From Euphorbia lathyris (lineage: Eukaryota > Streptophyta > Magnoliopsida > Malpighiales > Euphorbiaceae), in assembly GCF_963576675.1 (NCBI RefSeq), contig NC_088911.1, forward strand, positions 85,589,256-85,653,255: 64,000 nt of DNA. Direction: 5' to 3'. A program made the translations under genes and the position numbers. The notes below the pieces were generated by a model. It saw only the letters and a list, made by a program, of their open reading frames with translations. It was not told the origin of the DNA and did no database searches. Shown here in pieces: positions 54,626 to 64,000 of the stretch. Each line of letters begins with the position of its first letter. Position 1 is the stretch's first letter.

Positions 54626-57529
54626 CTATGTAGTGATAACTTGCTCCTCAGCATTCAGGTCAAGCATCATGATCCCCTCTATGAAGCAGCTTGCCTTTCC
54701 TTTGCCCCAGTCAGTAACATCGTTAAAGATCTTAAATCCGGGCAGATTCTTTCCCTCGGTGCCTCGGCCTGACTCTACCATTACGGCAATTTCCGGCTCG
54801 TCATCAGACTCATCCCAGATATGGATTGGAGCTTTCTGATTGATTCCTTCCTCTTCCGAGGAACTTCCCCAGATATCCACAACAATCAGATCCATCACGT
54901 GAGGGACGTTCGGATTTACGTAGGAAGGGTCCGACGATCCATACTGAGCCCATCCTATAACCTCATCATAATCCTTCAAGAACACCCTACTCAACCTCTT
55001 TGCCACAAGTGGAATAGCACCCTTTCGGATGCACATGAGTTGCTCCTGATCGCTCAAGGTGACCCGACATGAGGCATACTTGAACCTCCATCTCCTAGCA
55101 TAATCCACGAATGCTTCCTCGGGAAATTGCTTGATCCTTTCTAAATCTTCCAACGACCCAGTCCACGGGACGTACATCTCATATCTCTGCACGAAAGCCT
55201 CTATGAGGGATCCCCAATCCCCTTTTGTCTTCCCCGAGAGCATTCGGTGCCACATCAAAGCTTCCCCCGTGAGTGTCTTTGGGAAATGCTGAATCAACTC
55301 ACTTTGATAGAGTCCTGCGTCAAACATGTAGGCCTGGAAACAGTTTATGTGGTCGATAGGGTTCTCACCTCCTTTGTACTTAGCCATGGTTAACACCGCC
55401 TCAGGTGTCTCCTCATCGGGTAACATCGGCACTTCCTCTGGGTATCCCCCTGCGGTGTACTTCTTGATGAATCTCTTAGTCATTTCAGCCCAATTCACTT
55501 TAACGTTCATCGGAAGAGACATATACCACACTAGTGACTCTCCCGCCAACGAGTTGCAAAACAAACTCGTGATTTCATCCTCTTTGAAGACCAAAGAACC
55601 CATAGCGGATAAGTAAAAATGCAAGTGCTCCATGGGGTCCTTGCCTTCATTATACTTGCTGACAGTCGGAAACGGACGTTTGATAGACCCAATTTGCATC
55701 GCGCTATGTTCCCCCACCTGTGTTTGGGCTTTTCGATACTTCACCAAAAACAAGCTTGACATCAGTGACCAATCATGCTTAGTCGAGTCAGGTAGCGATT
55801 GAAACCACTTCAAAGGTTCGCCCACCAGCGAGAGATAGAACCATGGAGCGACTTCTTCCACTTTGTATGGCTCCCCAAACATAGCACACACTTATCCATA
55901 CAAATGAGCTTCGGGGTCTTCTACCCCACTAAACAGTTTCAACACATGCATGATCCTCCGAGATGATACTTCCTCGGTTTTCTCAGTTTTAGTTCTATCG
56001 TCCATCACTTCTTCCGTTGGCTCTTCCTCTAAAACAGACACGTATAAACCATTTCCAACATTACTCTTCTCATCGGAGTCCAACAACTCCTCTTCATTTT
56101 CCCCGAAGGATTCCATAACTAAACTTGCTCCGAGCCTAGACCCGATCACGCTCACCCTATGGTTAGGCAATGGATTACGCCTAGTGGAAGGGTTCGCTGA
56201 TGAAGGATCAGCTATCTTCTTTTCCTCAATCAAATCCTGAATCTCATGTTTCAGTCTCTCGCAGTTCTCAATAGTGTGCCCATAATTACTGTGGAACTCG
56301 CAATACCCCCTAGCTTGTATCTGCGGAGTGGGCGGTGCTTTGTTATAAGGAGTGAGGGCTTTCAACAACCCCTTTTTCTGCAATCGTTCGAAAACTTTTG
56401 CGTAGGTCTGATCAAACTTGGCGAACTGCCTCTTCTCGATAGCATTAAGATCAAGCACTTTCACTGCGGCCGATTCTGTACTCGCGCTTGGCCCTCCGGC
56501 ACTATATCCAGACTTCGTCCACTTGGTATAATCTTTCTTCGGCTCACCATCCCCCTCTACTGTTAAGGCGGAGCTATACATCTGATTGAAATCGGTAAAA
56601 AGCATATATCGCAGCTCATTCTTAATATACGGCAACGTGTTGCCAATTACCGTTCGGATCTGATCCTGCTCAAGCGGCTTTTGCTTCATAACGGCCGCCT
56701 TGGCTCTCCACCTCCTCACAAAATCGGAAAAAGACTCACCAGTTTGTTGCTTAGTGCTTTCCAGCTCCTTTAGAGTAACCTCAAGCATGGTGTTGAAGCT
56801 ATACTGAGCGATGAATGACTTCGCTAACTCCTTCCAATCTCTCTTCGTAACCATCGGCAATGCATGGAACCATACGAGGGCAGCCCCCTCCAGATAAGTA
56901 TTAAACAGCCCCAGGACTTGATCCTCAGTCAGGATCGTGTGCTTCATTACCGCGACATACTGATTCATATGAGTCGTGGGATCCCCAGTTCCATCGAACT
57001 TCTTCATGTCAGGGAGCCGGAATTTCAAAGGCAAGGCAGTCGCCGACAAGCAATTCTTCAAATTATAAAAGTCCTGACTTCCGGAGCTTCCCCCACGCAG
57101 ATCCTGCACCTCCTGCGTGATGTGCTGCTTCCACTCCTCTTCCTTAGATTTCTCCTTCTCAAGCTGTTTTTGGATGTAATCCTGATAGTCATCCTCATTC
57201 CCGAAGCGGGGACCAGTGTTCACCTCATTCTCAGCGCGTTTACTACCACTCTTGTTATCCTTCAATGCCAGCTCAGCTAGCTGGGCCAAAATTGCGGCCA
57301 ACTGATCATTAATGTTGTTCACAGAATTTTCTAATTCGGCCACTTTTTTGTCGGTCGCAGACATACTGGCAGAAGACTGAGTATACTCGGACGAAGATGA
57401 TTTAGAAGCCACAACTGCCGATTCGGAACTGTCAATCTGTAGCTGATCAAACTGCCTGACTAGCCGGTTACTCTCGCGAAACCACAACCGCTTAATGATG
57501 AAGTCTGCGCGAACGGTATCCATTAGCAT
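54626..57529 (-). pseudogene. gag: Ogre-like gag with four capsid-like modules, split by in-frame TAA
   Basis: From ATG 57529-57527: a coiled-coil-like N-terminus (60-90), then module 1 (residues 171-325, both capsid halves), a CX2HX4HX4C knuckle variant (410-423: CEFHSNYGHTIENC) and an acidic linker. Module 2 starts at LFSGVEDPEAHLYG and is cut by TAA at 55892-55894. The frame continues unbroken with the rest of module 2 (to about 55735), module 3 (about 55666-55457) and module 4 (about 55391-54941, both halves). Each N-half has the pattern DP..H, L.GE/A.L.W, LP, (D/N)W, F...Y. Four modules instead of one is unusual. It ends in TAG at 54626. Confidence 0.8.
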
Positions 57530-59430
57530 GTATGCATGATTTTATATGCATGATTCGTGGTGTGTGCGTTTATTTATTTACGGATATATAAGATAAGAAG
57601 AACAAACGTCAGTCTAATTACACGTATCACAACATCTCTCTTCCACCCTTATTCCTCCACGCACTCGATGGTCCAAGTCTCTTTCCTAGGATTTTGGTTT
57701 GGGGCTCACATTGCGATCCAGGGGACGCGTGATGCCGATGATTATTGCGGAAAAATAAATCATCTATCAGACAATACAGTTCGTTTTTACGTATCCACAT
57801 CCTGTGACTAAGATATCGACCAAATGGATTGTCCTTTCAAATAACTTGTCTTTCGTTATTTCACGAGACGCATTCGCTCGGGTTTTGATTCCCTTTTGAG
57901 CGTATCTCGGATTTAGACGCGGTACGGGTTATTCTTCTGGTTCAATCGTTCGTTATTGACAATGACTCGTTCCCTTTTATTCGCATGGGTTCGTGTCTCG
58001 ATTTTTGGATTACAATGGGATGTTTTTGGATCTATCGAGAGATGTAACCACGTGTTTATTTAGTGATGAAAGCACTTTTAAGGAACGGACTCATCACGTA
58101 ACGTGTTTGTTTTTAGCGTCAAAAATCCGCTTGCTCGTTTTGGCTACGTGAAAAGACGATGAGTCTTATTTGAGCGCGCGGTAATCTTTCGGCTAATAAC
58201 AACTCTTTATTTCTTCCAATTTACGGGATATATCATCCTAGTGTGGTTATAGAAAATCAACGTTTCGTTTAATCGCATGCTTATTCAAAGCAGGGATATT
58301 ACCGTTCTTTTCCATTTGGGCGCGAGTTAAGCAAACACGCAGATCGGGCCATATTTCTTGTAGTTTTGGTAACGGTCGAAATGGTCGAGCCATTAGTCAA
58401 ACCCACAGTCTCGTCCATATGGTGCAATCATGCGGTTTAGCTTAATTCGGCTTTATGATTTTAAACGGCGTACATACCGGCTCGAGGCACGTATTTAACG
58501 GCATTGGTTTATTTTCTTTAACTACCCTCGGGATGGATATATATCGTAGATACAGAATGACTTTGGTCATTTGTTTATTTTTGCTTTTCTTTTATTTTCT
58601 TAGTCACTTTTTGCGGATACGTCCATTTCTCTTTAGAACAACGCAAGGCATAACATAAGAGCTCGTCTTTTATTCGGAAGGGACGGGCCACGTTTGCGAA
58701 ACTCTTTACGTTACAACGGGGTCGTTCAAAACAGAAACGTTCTTCGTTTTCGTTTCGTCATGATTCCGCTTTATCCCAACGTATTTAAAGAATGTGAATG
58801 ACGGCTATCGTTAATATAGTCTTTTGAATCGAGGTATAACTATCCTCAATACCAAACCGATTCATACTAATACGTGCTTACGTCATAACGCATTTCCTGA
58901 ACATGTGCCTTCTTCGGGACACGGAAAGGGACCAGGCGGGTCGCACAAGTTCATTCATATGGGATGACTAAGTCGTCTTTAGTTCGAATCGTTTCGATGT
59001 TTTGGGGTAGTTTGTATATCGGTTTAAGAGTATATATTAACGTACCGTTTCATTTTCTTTACACATTTTAGGATTAGACACGTATCATGGCAATTTGAAA
59101 ACACGAACTGATTCATTCATCACATCAAAAATAGTAACGGGTAATCCTATGGCAACTTCTAAGGCTACTAATGCTGACACGGCTGATCGCGGGACCTCAC
59201 AGGACCGCACAAATTCGCCCCTAACGAATGGATGGGGACCCTTTGGCGCCTTACTGTAAGGGGGAACTTACACTAGCCTCTTTCGAGCGACGAATGGACT
59301 CTCGCTAGAGGTTTCGCGAAAATTACCCAAAAGGTTTGCAATAATGCTTATGAATGCATACGAAAAGAAATAATACGATCCGTCCCCGTTAAGGGCTTAA
59401 TACACGCCTTCCGGAATCAAATTTCTCGCT
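57530..59430 (-). other. Leader of the Ogre-like element
   Basis: This 1.9-kb stretch has no ORF above background, although many Ogre elements carry an ORF1 here. It probably acts as untranslated leader with packaging signals. Confidence 0.6.
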
Positions 59431-59448
59431 ACCCCAGCAGACTCGCCA
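59431..59448 (-). other. PBS of the Ogre-like element, tRNA-Arg
   Basis: Minus-strand TGGCGAGTCTGCTGGGGT resembles the complement of a plant tRNA-Arg 3' end (TGGCGACTCCGCTGGGGA). It is two bases from the LTR at 59451. A tRNA-Arg primer is typical of Ogre elements. Confidence 0.8.
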
Positions 59449-59450
59449 CT

Positions 59451-62400
59451 TGTTAGACAAGGTGCCGAACGGCCTCGCCCGGGCGGACCGGGGGGTGGAC
59501 ACCTCATGGCGACGTAAGCGGTGATTGGCGCCGAAAGCAACCAATCGTGGAATCAAGCTGCTCGGTAGGACCGGAGCTCGGAGTATGGAAGAGTCGCCAC
59601 CCACGAATGGGAAAATGAACACCGATCCCTTGCGGGAGACCGGTGAGGGTTCGGGAAACTTAGGTACGAGCCGAGAAGGCTAGCTCCTTTCCGGAGAAAG
59701 GCTACTAGGCACCCCGACATCTCCCGGTTATGAACCACCGGCCTCCTACTCAGCGTGTTAGGCGATAACGGACTAATCGCATATTTCTTTAAGTTTAAAA
59801 TTCATTTGAAACCTTTTCTTTCTCGCTTTGAAAACCGTTTTGAGCATGTCATTGAAAGCCACTTTAGTAAAGAATCACCCATTTTGCATGAATTTAAAGT
59901 ATATAGGAGAGAGAGGGGGAGAAGAATTTGATTTATTCACAGTGCGATTTTATGCTTTAGACTATACACTAACTCTAAGCTAATCTCATTCCCCAAAAAC
60001 AAGTTTATTTACATGGTTCGTACCTTAATCGACGTTGGAACGATTTAGGCACGTTTCAAAACCCCATTAATGACGTTCACTCGAATCGCCGTTGGAACGA
60101 CTCGAGCGTTTGAAAACGTTGAGCAAACATTTTTAATCTAAAAGCGTGATTAAGCATACAAGTCAATTTATTTTGTACAAAAACCATTTAGTTAGGAAAA
60201 CAATTCAAAACTTCATTATTCACAAAAGCAATTTTAATTACAAGGTTCGCTTAATCCGTCGTTGCAACGAATTAAGGTTTTAACACGTGATGTTTTAGGA
60301 AACGGTTTAAAAACAACAAGAAAGCATTATTTACACTTTGGGAATATCTAGAAAAGCTTTAATTTAAATAAGCAACTTGAACTCTCTTTTTGTGTTTTAT
60401 TTTCCCTTTTTCACTCAATTAACCTTTGGGGTAAATTTCAAAAACAACCCATGTGGTTTTATGTTGTTAAAAAAAACCCCTGTGGTTTGTTTTTACCAAA
60501 AAAAAGGACCGTGTTATACGCCGTTATCCGAAATAAGGAAAATGACTTAACAGTGTTAAATCTGATGACGTGGCAAGGGGCAAAATTGTCCGAATTAAAA
60601 TAAAAAATAAAAATAACAAAAAAGAAAATTAAAATCATAAAAAAAAATACCCAAATCTTAGCTTCAGGCCTTCTTCTTCTTCGCCTCTCATGTCTGCGTC
60701 ACAATCCTCATCGGCATCGGCGTCCGTTGCAATTCTCATCTGCGTTGGCTTCGTCAATGGATGTGGATTTTACTTTCTGGAAATTCTTCATCCATTCTTC
60801 TTCTTCTCTGTGTAATTCTTCTTACAGATCTTCTTCTTCTACTATTGCAATTCCTTACACCAGAAAAGGTAAAACCAGTAAGCAAAACGCAATGGTCTGA
60901 TTTAGGTGATTCTAGCAACCTCTTCCCGGAGCATCCCCAGACCCTCGGCTTCCACCCCTCAACCTCTCCAGCGTCCGCTTCAGAATGATACTCTACACAA
61001 CTTTTTATCAAAATCGGTCAACAATAATTGTTTGATCGGAGAAACTCAAATGGATTTGGTCTCCGGCGAGATCGCCTCCGCCATCCATGATTATCGTCAA
61101 TGGCACTGCTCTTCTATCTTGTGGGTTTTGTATGATTAATTGGATTCAAATTCTACTGTTCATTAATCGATTTATTTGATTAATTGATTCAGGAGATCTG
61201 AGTTTTGTGGGATTTGTTTGATTAATTGATTTATTCAAGTTCTAACTTGAATTAGATAATAGTTTTGCTGAGTATGAACTTTGGATTAAGGAACCAGAAA
61301 GGGTTGACGATCGTTGTAGTCGGTTCTTCTTCTGGGTAATTCTGGATAATTCTTCTGGGAATATGGGGGGACTGAGTTTCACGTGAAGAAGAAGAAGAAG
61401 AATTATCCAGAGAGAAAAAGAAGAAGAAGATCTGTAGAAGAAGAGGAGGAGGAAGAAGAGAAGAAGAGAAGAAGAAGATCGGTAGAAGAATACGGGAAGA
61501 TGTTCTTCACAGATTTGAGGAAATTGGGGAAGAAGAAGAAGGAGGAGAAGAAGGTGGATGTTGGGGATTTCTTTTTCTTTTTCTTTTTTCTTTTTTTTAT
61601 TTTTTATTTTTATTCGGACCATTTTACCCCTCTGCCACGTCATCAAATTAACGGTGTTAAGCCATTTTCCGTTTTTCGGGTAACGGCGTATAACACGGTC
61701 CTTTTTTTTGGTAAAAACAAATCACAGAGGTTTTTTTTGAACAACACTAAACCACAGGTGGTTGTTTTTGGAATTTACCCTAACCTTTGTTTGAATATAA
61801 CTACAACAATTAATGAATTAAACCCAAATTCACCCAACCCAAATACTTTTAAAACACATATATATAGGAAATTCAAAATCGTGACACTTTTAGAAACCGT
61901 TTGAAATAGAAAATGAAATTAAAACACTTTATTTATCTTTTTGAAAACATTAAAAACCTTGAGTTAAGAAATCAAATTAAACTATCTCTTTTACAATCTA
62001 ACCCCCTCCTTGAAGTTTATTAACTAAAAACATGGTTACTTCTTCCAATATACAACACCCCAAAAGGACCCCTCCTAATATAGTTAGGTATATATACATA
62101 TATTCAAATAATTAGAAAACATATACTTTTATAGGAAAATAACTATTATACTATACATAATAAGTGGATTATTATTAAAAAATAGTTAAAAAGACAAAAG
62201 GTATAAAGACTATATTTAATGTCCAAATATACTCCTATATACATATATGACCTCTAATTTAACCCAAATATATCTATAAACACAAATAATATACTAATGA
62301 CCCAAAAACTCCCCAAAATAGCCCATAAAGTCACCAAATATCAAAACAGTCCCTACTCTTACCGAAACTCAAAAAAGAATCTCAAAACAAATAGCCAAAA

Positions 62401-64000
62401 ATAATACTCTATATAATACCCCAAAATAATTACCTAGGTTATCTAAATAAACCAAAATGATACCATATTATATACCCTCAAACAATTAGCCCAAAATAGT
62501 ACCCTATAAATACATGTATATATATATATATAAATTAAAATTATTTAAAGCACATAAATATAAATATGCATATAAATTAAATACTATATATAATGAATAA
62601 TTTACTAGTGACGTATATGGACACAATCTCTAAATTAGAATAAAATACCCCATAATATAATATCCCAACATACCCGTATATAGATGTCCACATCCCCTAA
62701 TACACCTATATATATAATAAATTAATTTTAAAACTATTAAAATAACTAAATAAATATATATATATATCTATACCCATGGCCCCAAATGTGAAACCAAAAG
62801 CAAAAGTTCAAAAATGGTATTTTAAAAAAGTTCCAACAGATTTTGTGACGGAAAATCCGTCACTGATCTGCTTTTAGTGACAGAAAAATGGAAAATCTCA
62901 GAAACAGTCCCTTTGAAATTCCAGATTTATCAAAACTTATTAGATCTACTATATTTCATCATTTTAGCCCCCAAACTACCCCAAATCGGGTCATGGTTTG
63001 TAACGGAGGATTCTAAAACAACATTTTATTGAAAATAACGGTTCAAAACACTGGTAAACACACGGATCTACGACGTTTGGATCCCGAACTACCCTTAAAT
63101 CGGGTCACGGTTCGTATTGGGATCCAAACGAAGTTTTTATTTCAAAACCAAAACCAAATACTTGTTCAAATGCAAAACAAAAAAATTAACTTAACAAATC
63201 TAAACCATAAAAGTGTAAAAAAACAAATAAATAAATAGATCTAAACAATAAAATTGCAATAAAGATTAAACGGGTCTAGTTCCTCAGATTATTACCTCTC
63301 AATCGGTAATGAGGATTCCAAATCAAATCGATTGATAGTGTTTTGAGTCGGATTTCTTTGTGTTTTTGCTTTATTCGGGTCTCGTGAAATTTTTCCAGAG
63401 ATTCGGGTCTTACTTTCCTCCTCAAAAATGCATTGGGCTCCATCCTATTTATAGGCAAATGGAGCCCCAAAATTAAGGTTTTTTTTTTACTTGGAGCCTA
63501 AGGGTAGGCTCCAAGCAAAGCTAAATTAGCTTACTCTTGACTTGGAGCCAAGGGTAAGCTAATTTGACTTAATGACTCATTATTATAATTATTATACTTA
63601 TTATAATTATTTGATTTTAAATTTTTTTTTTTTTTTATAAATTGTAAACTAAAATTGCACTTGGCATTTGGCCAAGTGCAGCAAAATGCACTTGGCCGAA
63701 TGCCAAGTGCAGGGGGCTGGGCCTGGGCGGCCCAGCCCCGTCACGGGCCGTCCAACGGCCCGTGACGTAAATACCGGCCCCCGACGGGGTCGCGTTTATA
63801 TATACTAAAAAAATAAAAAAGTTTAACTAAATAAAATACATCTAAAAATAACCAAAACTAAAAAATGATTTTTATCGAAAATGATTTTCGTCAAAACCGA
63901 TTTTATAAAATTAGCTTTTATAAAATCGATCTTTTTACAAAACCATATATATTTTTTGGATTGCTCGGATACCAAAATAAAACCCTCTATCGTCCCGAGA
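59451..64000 (-). repeat. 5' LTR of the Ogre-like element, truncated by window end
   Basis: It starts TGTTAGACAAGGTGCC and aligns with 36534-39739 across the window. It is about 1.34 kb longer because of the MULE at 60429-61780 and small indels (for example a shorter TA tract near 62516). About 260 bp should remain beyond 64000. The TATA box is at 63446-63453. Confidence 0.92.
60429..61780. mobile_element. Mutator-like (MULE) TIR element, possible Pack-MULE
   Basis: The 9-bp TSD TAACCTTTG (60420-60428 and 61781-61789) flanks long inverted repeats starting GGGTAAATTTCAAAAACAAC, similar over about 170-190 bp. The left LTR shows the empty site, so the insertion postdates the Ogre-like element. 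The interior (about 60660-61140) is more GC-rich than its surroundings, resembles coding sequence, and has no transposase. A long GAA-repeat tract (61384-61560) follows. I could not name the source gene. Confidence 0.85.

Larger units (their letters stand above)
36534..64000 (-). mobile_element. Ogre/Tat-type giant Ty3/gypsy retrotransposon (over 27 kb), with nested Athila and MULE
   Basis: On the minus strand: 5' LTR (59451 beyond window end), tRNA-Arg PBS (59431-59448), 1.9-kb leader, multi-module gag, RT-RNase H-second RNase H, integrase, repeat-rich 3' region, PPT and 3' LTR (36534-39999). Very long LTRs, the Arg PBS, the dual RNase H and a tandem-repeat 3' region identify the Tat lineage, Ogre-like branch. 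The LTRs share ends TGTTAGACA...TGTCTACA and are about 1-1.5% divergent by my sampling. Pol is interrupted by an Athila-type element (about 43390-52299), and the right LTR by a MULE (60429-61780). Possible left TSD is CCCGT (36529-36533). The coding region has several stops and a frameshift. Confidence 0.9.

Noticed and set aside
61242..61904. Lys/Glu-rich and Leu-rich ORFs
   Set aside because: They arise from the GAA-repeat tract and the MULE terminal repeat.

Overview
This is a eudicot plant nuclear window. It is AT-rich, it has spliced genes with GT-AG introns, a CIN-class TCP gene with a miR319 site, an IQD gene, a Pol III tRNA gene and an Au-like SINE. Most of it is layered transposable elements. 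I could not assign a species from sequence alone.

Layout. (1) 1-10392: a young Sirevirus-like Ty1/copia retrotransposon on the minus strand, cut by the window start. It carries gag, pol and an env-like extra ORF. (2) 10393-13790: two older, decayed LTR-element remnants, one Copia RNase H tail and one 5' end with a degenerate PBS. (3) 13790-24050: the host-gene island. A TCP4-like transcription factor is on the plus strand (15657-16934). A five-exon IQ67-domain calmodulin-target gene is on the minus strand (19258-21641) with a SINE in intron 3. A second SINE fragment, a LINE tail and a tRNA-Ile(UAU) gene follow. (4) 24050-36533: old DNA-transposon territory. A MULE-type MITE is split by a non-autonomous CACTA element, whose TNP1-like gene holds a TRIM retrotransposon in an intron. 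Then come a hAT remnant, a 0.9-kb TIR element, a small gag-only Gypsy element, and a fragment with a long near-perfect hairpin. (5) 36534-64000: an Ogre/Tat-type Ty3/gypsy giant on the minus strand. Its left LTR is complete (3466 bp), and its right LTR carries a 1352-bp MULE and runs off the window. Inside its pol an Athila-type Gypsy element has inserted (about 43390-52299).

The most unusual object is the Ogre-like element. Its gag region encodes four successive capsid-like modules instead of one, and I see no protease motif between gag and reverse transcriptase. Its 3' region holds four different tandem-repeat arrays. One array reiterates splice-donor-like and splice-acceptor-like strings on the opposite strand. 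A candidate antisense ORF preceded by a convincing 3' splice site follows. Its U3 carries a run of perfect hairpins.

All autonomous-type elements here are broken by in-frame stops or homopolymer frameshifts. The host genes (TCP, IQD, tRNA) look intact. All coordinates, exon joins, target-site duplications and palindromes were read by eye. Family names rest on recognised motifs, not on a database search.
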